DNA from: Oncomelania hupensis
Taxonomy: Eukaryota > Mollusca > Gastropoda > Littorinimorpha > Pomatiopsidae
NCBI GenBank assembly: GCA_036898135.1
Contig: CM072511.1
Coordinates: 31,148,686 to 31,212,685 of the forward strand
Direction: 5' to 3'
Length of the DNA: 64,000 bases
The position numbers were made by a program, and so were the translations under genes. Of the stretch, positions 33,620-47,312 are shown piece by piece. A model generated the notes under the pieces. That model was not told where the DNA came from and ran no database searches. It saw nothing but the letters and a program-made list of their open reading frames with translations. Positions within the stretch are counted from its first letter, which is position 1, and each line of letters starts with the position of its first letter.

Positions 33620-34278
33620 AGATTAAAGATAGTGTGAATGCTTGCATGTTAATCAGCTTTACATAACATTCTCCTTATTCTGAACAACCCAGTTTTTGAT
33701 TACATTATGTTTGCCATTTTGTATTTTTCTACGTTATTATTCCATAGAGAATGAAGGAGCGAATGTGTGAAATGAACAAATAAGCAAAGAGATCGTGCCT
33801 AACGCCAAGTCATTTTGTCTGTAAAGGGTCATTCGGATCGTTTTTAACTGACAACACATGCGCATGTCGCTATAAATACAATGTAGATAAACTGTTTTCC
33901 TTTAAAGAAGAGAATGAATATAAGAGCGCAGTTTGCTTTCACGTACCAGTTTGTTAATGTTGCACACATAAGTAGGACGTTTAAACTTGGTATGACTTCT
34001 AGTTGGTAAAACACTTGCTAAGAAAAGAAAATGATAAGATGATGTTAAACAACCAACCATAGAGATTGGAAGACTGTGCGTGTGAAAAATCGAAGACTCT
34101 AGATCTAAGTTAATTAGCAACTTTCTTGTTCCAGTTGATAGTTTTGTTTTTGGCGATAGTGCGTATGTGTTTGTAAAATATTGTGAGACCTGATATTTCG
34201 ATGCATCCCCTCCCCACTTTCCCATTTGAAATGAACGTGTTGTTTATTCAATAAAATGTCAAAGTCAAAGTCAAAGTC

Positions 34279-34326
34279 TCTCCAAGACACTTTATTTTAC
34301 TTGGGGTCAAGACACTTTATTTTATA
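34279..34326. repeat. 25-bp tandem repeat, left part
   Basis: Units AAGACACTTTATTTTACTTG plus GGGTC, nearly two copies, continuing what was the LINE target. More copies at 36623-36692. Confidence 0.8.
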
Positions 34327-34369
34327 CCCCCGTTGGAGTGCCGAGGTTTCAGTATAAATAGTATCCTCA

Positions 34370-35935
34370 GAGAGCAGAGAAGAAGAAGAAATCCTCCCAA
34401 TTCTCCGGGAAGAAGTTGAGGCAGCAGTGCAATCGCTGAAGAAAGGGAAGTCAGCGGGAGTGGACAACATACCAGCGGAACTGCTACAAGCAGGAGGAGA
34501 AGCGATGACTGATGCTCTCACCATTATCTGTAACAAGATCTGGCAGAGTGGGGAATGGCCTACACCATGGACCCAGTCGCTTGTCATCACTCTTCCCAAA
34601 AAAGGTAACCTTCAGGAGTGTGAAAATTACCGCACCATCAGCCTCATCAGCCATCCCAGCAAGGTCCTCCTGAAAATAATACTCAACAGATTGAAACCAC
34701 AAGCTGAACAAATCATAGCTGAAGAACAAGCAGGATTCATGGCAGGGCGAAGTACCACTGAACAGATTTTCAACCTCAGAATAATCTGTGAGAAATACCT
34801 ACAGCACCAACAACATCTATATCATGTGTTCATAGACTTCAAGAAGGCATTTGACCGAGTCTGGCATGCAGCTCTATGGGCAACCATGAAAGTGTACAAC
34901 ATCAGCCCTAAAATTATAGAAGTCATCAAAAGCCTGTATGACAAGGCTACCAGTGCAGTCCTCCATAACAGCGTCATCGGGAACTGGTTCAGAACAACAA
35001 TCGGTGTGCGTCAAGGATGCCTACTCTCTCCAACACTCTTCAACATCTTCCTAGAGCGCATCATGTCAGATGCTCTTGCAGATCACGAAGGCACAGTCAG
35101 CATAGGGGGCAGAGCAATCTCCAATCTTCGTTTTGCGGATGATATTGATGGATTGGCTGGAGAGGAACAAGAACTTGAACAGCTTGTACAGAGGCTTGAC
35201 ACCACCTCCAGAGCTTATGGAATGGAAATAAGTGCAGAGAAGACCAAAATGATGACCAACAACACCAATGGCATCAACACGGACATCAAAGTACAAGGCC
35301 AATCCCTCAACACAGTGCACAGCTTCAAATATTTAGGAGCCATTGTGTCAGACAATGGGTCTCGACAGGAAGTCCTCTCCAGGATCGCACAAACAACTGC
35401 TGCCCTGACAAGGTTGAAGCCCATTTGGAAAGACAGAACCATCAGTCTACATTCCAAAGTAAGACTGCTGCGCTCTCTGGTCATCTCCATCTTCCTATAT
35501 GCTTGCGAAGCATGGACCCTCACAGCAGATCTCCAACGAAGAATACAAAGCATGGAGATGAGGTGCTACAGAAGACTTCTGTGCATTTCCTATACCCAAC
35601 ACATCACCAACGTTGAAGTCCGACAGACCATCACACAAGCCATTGGACAACACGATGACCTGCTCACAGTGGTGAAAAAACGGAAACTCCGATGGTATGG
35701 CCACGTCACCAGATCATCAGGCCTTGCAAAGACCATTCTGCAAGGCACAGTGCAAGGAGGTAGAAGAAGGGGGAGACCGAAAAAGAGGTGGGAGGACAAC
35801 ATTCGAGAATGGACTGGTTTGACACTGAGCGAAGCCATGAGGGCTGCTGAGGACAGAGAAAGATGGAGTATGCTGGTTAAGCGATCATCTGTGGTGCCCC
35901 TACGACCTTCGGGTTATGGGACAGGATAGGATAGG
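34370..35935 (+). mobile_element. RTE-like LINE, 5'-truncated (1566 bp)
   Basis: Flanked by the 12-bp direct repeat ATAGTATCCTCA at 34358-34369 and 35936-35947; the intact site is visible in family A copy 1 (inverted, with CCCC). The insertion ends in GATAG tandem units. Endonuclease and the first part of the reverse transcriptase are missing. Confidence 0.92.
34427..35929 (+). pseudogene. RTE-like reverse transcriptase, C-terminal 500 residues, open
   Basis: An uninterrupted frame begins inside the protein (KSAGVDNIPAELLQ) and continues through LPKKGN..ENYRTISLI, AGFMAGRSTTEQI, FIDFKKAFDRVW, VRQGCLLSPTLFNIF and LRFADDIDGLAGEEQ. It ends with the LRWYGHVTRS and GRPKKRWEDNIREW motifs typical of RTE-like proteins, then SGYGTG at TAG. 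No start codon belongs to it; the upstream part was lost at insertion. The absence of stops or frameshifts indicates a recent insertion. The strongly decayed relative is at 4579-7130. The closest clade (RTE, BovB or RTE-X) is not decided. Confidence 0.9.
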
Positions 35936-36488
35936 ATAGTATCCTCACTTTCTGGTAATTTAGTGCTTTAAATTCCCACTGTCGCTGTCTTTCTCATTTG
36001 CTCTTTCTCATTCCTGCTCTTTTCTATCAATCTACTATACTATCGTCTTCTTCGCTAGACCAGTCTCCTACCTTTTTTCTTGAAAACTCTTCCGGGACAA
36101 GACTCCTTATTTGTGTATGAGGTCTGTTGGATCAGCTTGGGAATATTGGACGCTTCCTGCCAGGTGGTCACTAGGGCTTCCTATGATGTTATTATTTAGC
36201 AATGTAGGCATTTTATATGTATGTGTTTTGTTGATAATTTATAATGATGTTTGTATTCTATTTTGTTTTTGTAAACGGGGGTTCGATAAGTTGGGGTGAA
36301 GCCTCAGCCGTCCCCTGCGTGGGATGTCTTTATTGTAAAGTGACTGGCTGGTGGAGAGCTTTCGGTTTTACCACTAGGGTTGTTTCAGCAGATCTTTTAT
36401 GCGGATCGGGGGGTTGTCCGGTCCTGATTTGGTTCGGAAGAGTCCGCTGGACCTAAAGCAATAATAATGTAATGTAATGTAATGTAAT

Positions 36489-36489
<1 letters not shown>

Positions 36490-36538
<49 letters not shown>

Positions 36539-36539
36539 A

Positions 36540-36619
<80 letters not shown>
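36490..36619. repeat. (CT)n microsatellite
   Basis: Two CT arrays separated by TTTCCCAGACA, directly after family A copy 2. It mirrors the CT tract at 27897-28027 on the other side of the nested insertions. Confidence 0.95.
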
Positions 36620-36622
<3 letters not shown>

Positions 36623-36623
<1 letters not shown>

Positions 36624-36692
36624 CAAGACACTTTATTTTACTTGGGGTCAAGACACTTTATTTTACTTGGGGTCAAGACACTTTATTTTACC
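36623..36692. repeat. 25-bp tandem repeat, right part
   Basis: Nearly three copies of the AAGACACTTTATTTTACTTG unit, preceded by CTCTCTCC as at the LINE target. Confidence 0.88.
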
Positions 36693-37548
<856 letters not shown>

Positions 37549-37797
37549 GCAAAAAGTGCACCATTATAATGCTGTATTCAAAGTATTACATTATGTTTTT
37601 CAGGCCTTTCAGAAATAAAATAAATAAAAAGATAAACAAATGAAATAAAATTATTTTCATTACCACTGTTATTACACCACATTACTACCATTATCATTAT
37701 CAGATGCTGATGATGATCATTGTTGTCAGGGCGGCGACGTGGTGATCGTCCATAACGCTGATGCAATATGACGTTAATCTTTGTTATTCCTTCCTTC

Positions 37798-38343
37798 CCG
37801 ATGCTTGAATCTTAATATGTGTAACTCGAATTCGTTTATCTACGCAGCCTGTTCACTGAGCAACAATGCAGGAGTCGTGGTATAACGTTTTTAAACTTTA
37901 TTCATCAATACTGCATACAAGATCGATTTCTAAAAATCACTACAAAGATCACTTAAAATCACTACAAGCAGACAGTGCATTACTCATATAGCCCCTCTGC
38001 AATCGATTAAAACATTTGAACATTCCAGTATGACGCAATAACACCCAATCAAAACCAAATTTGGTCGCACCGGAACTACGCACTGTCTTACGTCATAGAA
38101 CATTATTTATATTAGAAGAATCGCTTAGCTATTAGTATTACGAGACACATCTGTAAAATTCGATCGATAATAAGCAAATAATTTCAGAAAATTGTCAACA
38201 ATATCGGACGACGAAAATTATCAACATTATACAATGCTTCTTCTAACAACAGTGCAAAATCAAATCAAAGGTAAATACATGTTAACATTGCATGCTTTGC
38301 AAAATAAAGCGATCGGAACAATGCACGCGTCTCAATCGTAACG
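37798..38343 (-). mobile_element. LTR-like repeat, family B copy 3 (inverted)
   Basis: Read on the minus strand it matches copy 1 from CGTTACGATTGAGACGCG through TTATCGATCGAATTTTACAG to GAGTTACACATATTAAGATT and CAAGCATCGGG. The segment with the TATA box is more diverged. It retains an uninterrupted TATCGATCGAAT, confirming the empty site of family A copy 1. Confidence 0.6.
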
Positions 38344-38467
38344 TTTTGAATTATCTATTTATTGTTAATTATTTCCAGTTTGTCCCTCATCCCCTTGATA
38401 TGAGATAATTGCTTCATTCAATTAAACCTTCTGAAGTATTAAACTCTCTTTTTCCATCCCCTTCACC

Positions 38468-38511
38468 CCTCTCTCTCTCTCTCTCTCTCTCCCTCCCTCT
38501 CTCTCTCTCAC
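38468..38511. repeat. (CT)n microsatellite
   Basis: CT units with a CCCTCC interruption. Confidence 0.9.
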
Positions 38512-40344
38512 GATTACGGATTTACACAGTTTCGGATAAATGAAACAGTCTGTCATGCATATTTTAATTTTAAAATATCTGTCGTTGATTAAAAAATAAT
38601 AAATTCCAGGGCAGAAAACGAACCTATGACATACACACATAAGCAGCATAAAAGCACCTAATAAATGTCAATAAGTAAACATAAACAAAAAAAAACAAAA
38701 AAAAAACAGCAGTAGCGGAATGTTAATAATAATGTGGTTAAAAGTTTGGTTTTTGCAAACGTTGCCATAAAAATGTTCTTTTGCAATGGCATAGGCTCAA
38801 TAAGTTACCACGCACAGATCATTCATATAGCAGATTTTGAAATATAGCCAGCCCGAGCAAAGGGAAATAATCCGTGAGAGCGTCTCGCATTTTTGTGTAT
38901 GACGTACTGGAAGTTCCCCCTCTTTCCGTAATAAGCTCTTTGGTTCCACCAAATGTTATTGTTCGGATCACGCAAAATAACTTCAAATATCAACCACTAT
39001 TCAAATGAAGGTACAGATCTGTGAAAATAATTAAGAGCTCGAATTGCATGCGTAGGCTACCACACCGATGCAAATAACCAAACAGTGTAAGCAATACGCT
39101 GCGATTAGTTATGATTTTAAGTAATCAGAAACAGATGTCAAGAGTCTTATGTGCCAAGGTCTTTGCTGTCGTGTAACTGCGAATTAAAAAAAACGTTCTT
39201 TTGTCCCCAAATTTATAGATTGTTTACATCCTAACTCGTGCAATTTTGCGACACATTTTCACTGGAAACTTTGAAAGAGGTATTCGTTTTATATAGCGAG
39301 ATCCAGACAAGTTAATTCCGTCATCAAAGCAAAAGCAGATAAAATACGTCAATCATCAAGACAAATCTATAACTCATTAGGAGCAGCAATAATGAGTCAG
39401 TCAGTGAGTCGGTCTGTGAGTCAGTCCTACTTAGCGCATGCATAATTCGCCAACCGTTAAATTCTATTACGATGCGATTTGGACTCCTTTGTTTCCATTT
39501 ATCCCTGATGGCTTAAAATTCTAAACCATTTGGCTATCACGGGTTCAGATCAGAAATAAAATGAAACCCGTTGGGGGAGTGGGATGAGGGGAGGGGGGAG
39601 GAATACTGCAGTCTACGCTAAGAACGATAATCTACTCGTGAGCTTACCACAGACCGTTCAAACCGAGAGAGAGACAGAGACAGAGAGACAGTTGAATGTC
39701 TTGTCGTTATTTGTTTTAAATTGTTATTCAAGTCGCCAAATATCGATTTTCACGTCACTGTTCGTGGTGCATTTTGTGATCATCTCTGCGGTGGCAGTCG
39801 GATTGCTATAGTACTATCAATTGAAAAGAAATTATTAATTTGTGATTACTTTACCCAAGAGCACATTTTCCAGTGTCTATCGTCGATGAAATGACCAATT
39901 ACGGCTTAAATAGAGATAGCTGCTTAATTATTATGTCGGTTTATCTGACTTCTGAAACAGATGTCTGCTGTTGTGTATAATCGTATTTCAGTTGATTACA
40001 GTAGTTATTAAGACAAAAATATTGATTTATGATTATTTTATACATCTCGAAAGCCTAAATATTCTGTTGTCTGCCAAATCCAAACAGCAAGAAGGGCTTG
40101 AACTATCAGTTTTAGTTTTGTATTATCTCATTGCAGACGGCCAATGTTGGGTATAATAAACCGATGCCATTCTTTTGATTAGGGTGGCTATATTATTAAA
40201 ACGAAATTTGGGATTGATGATTATTCTATACATTTGAAGAGTATACTTTGTTTTCTGCCGAATACAAAGAGCAAGAATGGCTGAATATAAATTATCTGCA
40301 AATTTATACGGTATCTCATATATTAAACAGATGTTCAGTGCTGC
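38512..40344. other. Unassigned stretch
   Basis: AT-rich sequence with no supported gene. A diverged duplication is visible between about 39970-40150 and 40180-40290 (GATGATTATTCTATACAT...CTAAATATTCTGTTGTCTGCC-like segments), also echoed at 40985-41020. Confidence 0.4.
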
Positions 40345-40917
<573 letters not shown>

Positions 40918-41213
40918 AGATGATCAGTGTAGCAACTGAGCCATGAGCCACGATATTACTGATGTATGTTGCGATTAATTTATAAATCTAGAGAACATAA
41001 TTATTTCGTAGTCTGCCAAAATAAAAAAGAACAAAGACGTAACCTACATTTATTAATGCCATCTGCGATTTAAATCTATATCGTCGCGTGCAACAGGTGG
41101 CCAGTGCCTCCAAGGACTGTACGTCGCGTTAATAATAAAGCTTACACAGTTAAGCCTACATTAATAACAATAACAACAAACCTAAAACAACAAACAACGC
41201 AGAAAAACGCACA

Positions 41214-41275
41214 CACGGACACACACACACCCACACACACACACACTCACACACACACACACACACACACACACT
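41214..41275. repeat. (CA)n microsatellite
   Basis: Interrupted CA array; C/A-rich sequence continues to about 41320. Confidence 0.93.
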
Positions 41276-41359
41276 CGCAACCACACAAACACACACACTC
41301 AAAACACACCAACCCAAACCAATCAAGTACACAACGCAACATATTCCTGTACCAGACTT

Positions 41360-41730
41360 CTCCTCCTCCTTCTTCTTCTTTGAGCTTCTCCTCCTTCTTC
41401 GTCCTTTTGTCCTTCTTCTTCTTCTTCTCCTTCTTCTTCTTCTTTTTTTTCTTTTTCTTCTTCTTCTTCTTCTCCTCCTTCTCCTTCTTCTCCTCCTCCT
41501 TCTTCTTCTCCTTCTTCTCCTCCTTCTTCTTCTTCTTCTTCTTCTTCTTCTTCTTCTTCTTCTTCTTCTTCTTCTTCTTCTTCTTCTTCTTCTTCTTCTT
41601 CTTCTTCTTCTTCTTCTTCTCCTCCTCCTCCTCCTCCTTCTTCTTCTTCTTCTTCTTCTTCTTCTTCTTCTTCTTCTTCTTCTTCTTCTTCTTCTTCTTC
41701 TTCTTCTTCTTCTTCTTCTTCTTCTTCTTC
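41360..41730. repeat. (CTT)n microsatellite, ~370 bp
   Basis: CTT/CTC array, nearly pure from 41525 with a CTC block at 41619-41637. It generates poly-Phe, poly-Glu and poly-Arg open frames up to 221 codons that are not genes. Confidence 0.97.
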
Positions 41731-41735
41731 TAACA

Positions 41736-41965
41736 CCGCCGTACCTCAAGTGGTAGAGCGATGACCCAGGTTCGAATCCCGTGGTGGGCGAAAAAAAAAG
41801 TGGCCATTTTTCCCTGTCCATTTTAACAGTATGATTGCCTTAGTGTTGGTTTCGGTCCCTACCACCCCTTGGTCCCTACCCATTGTTCCCTGGTATGGTT
41901 ATCCCCGTCTGACATATCGCCAATGGTTGGTGTAGACGTTAAACCTCAATGTTCACTTCACACAC
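41736..41965 (+). mobile_element. SINE family 1 (tRNA-derived)
   Basis: CCGTACCTCAAGTGGTAGAG (A box), CCAGGTTCGAATCCCG (B box), GGTATGGTTATCCCCGTCTG and GTAGACGTTAAACCTCAATG. It lies between two CTT arrays. Confidence 0.85.
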
Positions 41966-41991
41966 TTCTTCTTCTTTTCCTTCTTCATCTT

Positions 41992-42060
<69 letters not shown>

Positions 42061-42061
42061 T
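41966..42061. repeat. (CTT)n-(ATT)n microsatellite
   Basis: CTT units changing into ATT units at about 42020. Confidence 0.93.
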
Positions 42062-43249
42062 TATTTTTTGGTTTGTTTTGTTTTAAATGCCCTGGTGTTA
42101 AAGTAATATTCTGGACATACAATATGCTTTTAACGTGATAGGATACAGGAACACACCTCTGACGATTAGTTATTTCCCCTGGCTTTATGACTGTAATATT
42201 TTAAGCTGGGGTGACCACTGTGAAGTGTGCAATGTTATTGACAGCATTTCACTGTAATTATATAAAAAGCTCTTTCGGTATCAATAAAACGGATCAACTT
42301 ATCCCCTTTAGAACGTCTCTCGGGGCTCCTAATGATCATCCCTTTGGCTGCTTTTTTATGTGTTTTTTTTTTCACTCTGATCTTCAGCACCGTCCATTCT
42401 GTATTTTATGCCATTGTGAAATGACAAAGAAATAAACATCAATAATGAGTGACGAAGTTTGTTTGTTGGGTTGTGTGTCTTATCATCTCGATGAAGAAAA
42501 CGTTAATAAAACGGCTAACAACAAACCGAGTTTGTGTGGTCGTTGTTGTTTTATGGTTCTTTTTTTTTTTTTGTTGTTCCATGTTGTTGTTATTGCTGTT
42601 GGAGTTTTAAGGAAGAGGATAACATTTTAAAATTATATACATACACACGTACACATAATTACGTTATATAAGACACTATATTGCTGATTGACTGCTGGGT
42701 TTTGATAATTAATATGTAACCAGCTGATATACATTGTGCACATTTGGTGTGATGTTGTCGGTGTAAATCCAAATCCATTGTATATCTACTACAACATGTT
42801 CGGTGTGATCAGTGTTTCGTCAGTAAAATGTACACTTATTTTTTATTTAATTTAATTTAATTTAATATAGTTAAGTCTTTGATTGATTGTGTTCCTGTAA
42901 TAGGCCATCAATAGTTTTACATTAATTATTTGGTGTGTTTTTTTTAAAACATGCAGTGCGCATATTCGTCATTGTTTTCGGTTCTCAATCCGTTATAGAC
43001 GACAACCAACCCTTTATTGACACAAAATCCTGTCTATCCAGACTGCATGAGCTGACACTGCGAAGCCAGTATGCGAGCGGTGAACTAGGTTTAGATCATA
43101 ATCATCTGGTTTCTGACCAGGATTTAGCGTTGTTGTTTCTCTCGGTGCGGCGGACTGTCATCTGAAAAAGAACCGTTCGTGACATAAGCTCGCAGCATCA
43201 CACTATTACCGTTTTACAACGCTCCGTTTAGGACGGCGATTAAGGCTTT
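42062..43249. other. Unassigned stretch
   Basis: No repeat from elsewhere is recognised. A 70-residue frame ends at 43165 after a possible acceptor (AAAACATGCAG at 42955), but it lacks partner exons. Confidence 0.4.
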
Positions 43250-43261
43250 CTTGAAACTTGG

Positions 43262-43822
43262 ACCCCCATGGAATTGCCGGGGTTTTATGTATAAATAGTA
43301 TCCCCACTTTGTGGAAATTTAGTGCTTTAAATCCCCACTGTTTCTGTCGTTCTTATTTGTTCTCTATCATTCCTACTCTTTTCTATCAATTTGCTGTCTT
43401 CTTCGCTAGACCGGTCACCTACATTTTTTTTCTTGAAAACTCTCCCAAAACTCCTCATTTGTGTATGAGTTCTGTTGGGTCAGCTTGAGAATATTGGACG
43501 CATGCTGCCAAATGGTCATTAGGGCTTTCTATGGTATTATTATTTACCAATGTAGGCATTATATATGTGTGTGTTTTGTTAATATTTTATATTATATATA
43601 TTCTATTTTCTTTTTGTAAACTCTGGTTCGATAAATTACACTACAGCCTCAGCGTCCCCTAAATGGGATGCCTTTATTGTAAAGCGAACGGCTGGTGGAG
43701 TGCCTTCAGTGTTACCATTGTTTCAGCAGATCTTTTATACAGATCAGGGATGAGCCCTCTTTCAACCAAGTTGTCCTAATTCGGCTCTTTGCAGTCCGCT
43801 GGACCCTATAACCAATGACTAA
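43262..43822 (+). mobile_element. Family A retroposon, copy 3
   Basis: Flanked by CTTGAAACTTGG (43250-43261) and CTTGAAATTTGG (43823-43834), a 12-bp duplication with one mismatch. It keeps GTATAAATAGTATCCCCACT and GCAGTCCGCTGGACCC; the ATGTA tail has decayed. Confidence 0.82.
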
Positions 43823-43894
43823 CTTGAAATTTGGTCGACGCGACACGTTCATACCATTACGTCACCTAACGTTTATTTAAATTAATGTAATCGT

Positions 43895-43965
43895 TCTTCT
43901 ATAGCGCTTTTTTTTTCCAGCTCAAGAGCTGCTCAAAGTGCTGACCGATACTGGATGTAACTCTA
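43895..43965 (-). mobile_element. SINE family 4 fragment
   Basis: GCGCTTTTTTTTTCCAGCTC and CTCAAAGTGCTGACCGATAC match the inverted 3' end of the family. Confidence 0.65.
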
Positions 43966-44091
43966 ACTGTCCCAGGCGCCTACTTTCTCCCTTTAATAGA
44001 CGCATCTTCTGACGCTCCAAAGAACACATTACTGGTCGCCTTGAAATTGGGGAAAAGGGATCTGGTGGTGGTGGTTCCCCTCCCCCCCCTC

Positions 44092-44706
44092 TCCCAGTGG
44101 GGGTGCCGGGGGTTTAAGTATAAATATTATCCCCACTTTCTGGAAATTGTAGTGCTTTAAATTCCAACTGCCGCTGTCCTTTGTTCTTTCTCATTCCTAC
44201 TCTGTTCTATCGATCTAGCTTACTATTCTATCTTCTTCTTCGCTAGACCAGTCACCTACCTTTTTTCTTGAAAACTCTTCCGGGACAAAACTCCTGTACA
44301 CAACATTTGTGTGTGAGGTCTGTTGGATCAGGTTGGAAATATTGGACGCTTTCTGCCAGGTGGCCACGGGGGCTTCCTATGATGTTATTATTTTATATGT
44401 ATGTGTTTTGTTGATATTTTATAATGATGTTTATATTCTGTTTTTGTAAACGGGGGTTCGATAAATTAAAGTATAGCCTCAGCGTCCTCTGCGTGGGATG
44501 TCTTTATTGTAAAGTGACCGGTGGTGGATTGCCTTCAGTGTTGCCACTAAGGTTGTTTCAGCAGATCTTTTATGCGGATCAGGGGTGAGTCCTCTTTCAG
44601 CGAAGTTGTGGTCTTGATTTTGTGGTTCTGATTCAGATATACTGGTCCTGATTTGGCTCGGAAGAGTCCGCTGGACCTAAAGCAATAATCATGTAATGTA
44701 ATGTAA
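44092..44706 (+). mobile_element. Family A retroposon, copy 4
   Basis: Starts CAGTGGGGGTGCCGGGGGTT and GTATAAATATTATCCCCACT, ends CTGGACCTAAAGCAATAATC and ATGTA units. The flanks share GGTGGTGGTGG (about 44063 and 44708), a likely target duplication. Confidence 0.82.
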
Positions 44707-44717
44707 GGTGGTGGTGG

Positions 44718-44799
<82 letters not shown>
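44707..44799. repeat. (GGT)n-(GAT)n microsatellite
   Basis: Begins at the end of family A copy 4; about 28 GAT units. Confidence 0.95.
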
Positions 44800-44800
<1 letters not shown>

Positions 44801-44802
44801 CC

Positions 44803-45345
44803 TTCACGGTGAAGTATGTAATAGTGACAGCATTTCGCAGTAAGTATATTTCCCAATAGCCCTCATATTCAATAGCAATCCATTTTCAAAGCTGCCCTAT
44901 TTCACAGTGACTATATTTCGTAGTGAAGGTATTTCACTGCAAACGTAGAGTGACCGTTTCTCACAGTGAGTGATTTTTTTGTTTACAGTGAACGTACTTT
45001 ATAGTCAGGTTATTTCACACAAACCGCATTTTATCTTGTTATATTTGTCATTATGATCATATTTCACAGTAAACGTATTTTCACAGCAAGGGCTATTTGT
45101 TAGACTCTTACTGCATTTCCTAGCTAGCATATTTCTTAGTGATGATTTTCTAAGCTACCGTATTTCACAGCAAAAGTATTGTATACCGACCCTAATTATT
45201 ATGGCAAATGACAGTCACTCTATTTTTCAGTTACCGCATTTCACAGCAAGCACTTTTGTTTTTCCTACTGACGATTTTCAAAGTTATCGAATTTTACAGT
45301 GGTGACTGGTTTAGCGACTTCATTTCACAATGGTAGAGATTTCTA
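44803..45345 (+). repeat. Degenerate tandem repeat with TATTTCACAGT core
   Basis: About 20-25 imperfect units of roughly 20-24 bp built on (T)ATTTCACAG(T/C)(G/A)A, for example near 44910, 44930, 45012, 45060, 45173, 45238 and 45325. Spacing is irregular. No coding potential is seen. Confidence 0.7.
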
Positions 45346-46424
45346 ACTACAGTTCACCTACATAATAACGTAACGTTGTGTCGAGAAGGCGACGATTGCA
45401 ACTGGCACACACAGTGAACCAGCTTATTCAGGTTGCAGCGAAGTGGAGGTTCAAAACTAACCAGTACCGCTTGCCACATAGAGAATTAACATACAATTAT
45501 AAAAACTGAACGAGACTTCATGGTGTGAACTAGCACTGTTCAAATTCTTTTTTTTAAATATTTTTTTAAAACGGAAAAAAAACAAGTTTGATTGGGTCAT
45601 GTGCTTAGCAAAACATTAGAAAAACTGAGTTATCTGCTCAACAAGTTAACAGGAAGAGATTTATTAAGAGGAAAACCCACGTGGGACGTGCGTACTTTCC
45701 TGTCAATGTTTCAGCTCAGCTGACGAGACCACGTGAATGCATTGAGTGAAAACCTTGTTAGTTCAGTTGGCTGTTTTCTAACCACAGCAAGTGTCTTTTG
45801 AGGTACGTTGCATCGAAGTCATTGATTTGATATTTTCTTAACTTTGTTTTGACAATGCCTTCCTTTCTGCCTTTCTTTCTTTCATTATTTATTCAAAACG
45901 ATTGTCATTTCTCGTGCCTCTGGTTTTAAATAGTCCGTTTTGACATTTCCTTTCTTTCTTTCTGTATTTCTTTGCTTTCTTTCTTTATTTATTTCAGGGG
46001 CAACGCACTTCTGATTTATATCTTCTATATGCTTTTCTTCATTCTTTCTCTCTGCCTGCCTGCTTTTCTTTCTTTCGTTCTTTCTTTCTTTCCTTCTTCT
46101 TCCTCTTCTGGGTTGGAGTGTCTTCTTGCCTCTTTAATTTTAAATTTTAAATGTGTAAGGTTTTTTAAATTTCTTAATTCCCATTTTTCTTTATTTCTTC
46201 TTAAATCTTTGTCATCTGGTGCTTCTGGTGTTTTTTTTTTAAACCGTATGTCTTGATATTTCCTTTCTTCATTTCTTTCTTTATAACAATAATGAGAAAC
46301 AAATGGATACATAATTATTTTGAGAGACTGCTCGTTTAAATAAAACAAATTTTAAAAAATACTAGCAACGCTAGCAGTCCTGTTTAAGTCCAATTTCTTT
46401 CATTAAGCAGTATCACAATATGCG
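45346..46424. other. Unassigned, pyrimidine-rich stretch
   Basis: TTTC/TTCC-rich segments from 45860 to 46280. No gene is supported. Confidence 0.4.
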
Positions 46425-46425
46425 T

Positions 46426-46473
<48 letters not shown>

Positions 46474-46500
46474 TCCTTTTCTTTCTTTGTTTCTTTGTTT
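46425..46500. repeat. (TTTC)n microsatellite
   Basis: About 12 TTTC units, then TTTG variants. Confidence 0.95.
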
Positions 46501-47247
46501 CTTTAATAACTGTCTTTCTTTCTTTCTTCTGTATTTCTTTCCTATTAGCGTCAGTATACATTTAACAGAAACATTGTACTGATTACTTTGACGTCATACG
46601 CGGGTTTTGCAGTTGACTCTTATTGTTTTATCAATATTTATAAATTGCATGCTATGTTCTCTTTCCCAGAGTGTAAATTGTTAAGTTTTGTTAACGTCAC
46701 GATTTATCCAGAACTTGTCAGCTTCATTAACAACTTAATTTTTTCGCCTACCAACGGCTAAAGTATTATTTTGATCTATTTGGGGCGGGAATAAGGGAGG
46801 GGTGTAAGGAGAAAAGGGGGTGGGGGGAAGGGTAAGGGTTTTCATGTTATTTTAAATTTATCAATATACGATATATAACTAAACAAACTCCGCCATTTCA
46901 TCGTCATCACCATACAGGGGATTGGTTTGCTATATCGTATGTTACTAATCCGATAGTTATTGACGAAGTTTAAATGAAAGGAACAGTTTTAGGAGCGGAT
47001 AACCTGGCGTTCGGGCCTCATAATCGGCTAAAGATTATGTTTGCCTTCACGTACATTGCTTATGAAGGCTTGTAGGCCTCGTGCGTTTTTAACCACACCT
47101 CGCAGTAAGCTCAACGACCGAATTGCCATATTGATTCTTTGGATCGCGTTTATCGTCAAAACATAAAAAGAAGTATACTGCAGCAGTAGTAAAGTCATGT
47201 TTGTCGTAAGACAACGTGGGTCACATAGTACGATTTTAATAATATAG

Positions 47248-47312
47248 AGTACAATACAATACAATACAATACAATACAATACAATACAATACAATACAAT
47301 ACAATACAATAC
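47248..47312. repeat. (AATAC)n microsatellite
   Basis: About 13 pentanucleotide units. The same pentamer recurs in decayed form at 47632-47690, 320 bp away. Confidence 0.95.

Larger units (their letters stand above)
28036..34276 (+). mobile_element. Nearly intact APE-type LINE with 2A peptide (6241 bp)
   Basis: Flanked by the 14-bp direct repeat TCTCTCCAAGACAC (28022-28035 and 34277-34290). The empty site, (CT)n followed by CCAAGACACTTTATTTTACT, is seen at about 36618-36645. The layout is a ~350-bp 5' UTR, ORF1 with a 2A motif, an AP-type endonuclease and reverse transcriptase ORF2, a ~655-bp 3' UTR, and a 3' tail of GTCAAA tandem units. ORF1 and ORF2 are in one frame with one TGA between them. 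One extra base in the endonuclease disrupts ORF2; I see no other lesion. It lacks RNase H. The clade (CR1/L2/Ingi group) is not resolvable by eye. Confidence 0.93.
34327..36485 (+). mobile_element. Family A retroposon, copy 2, split by an RTE-like LINE
   Basis: 5' part 34327-34369 (CCCCCGTTGGAGTGCCGAGG, GTATAAATAGTATCCTCA), 3' part 35936-36485 ending in ATGTA repeats. Includes CTTCCGGGACAAGACTCC, TTCGATAAGTTGGGGTGAAG and GTCCGCTGGACCTAAAGC found in the other copies. Confidence 0.85.

Noticed and set aside
41156..41821. 221-codon poly-Arg and 137-codon poly-Glu open frames
   Set aside because: They only translate the CTT microsatellite and its flanks.
42955..43165. Terminal exon after AAAACATGCAG acceptor
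   Set aside because: The 70-residue frame has ordinary composition, but there are no partner exons, no domain and no nearby poly(A) signal.
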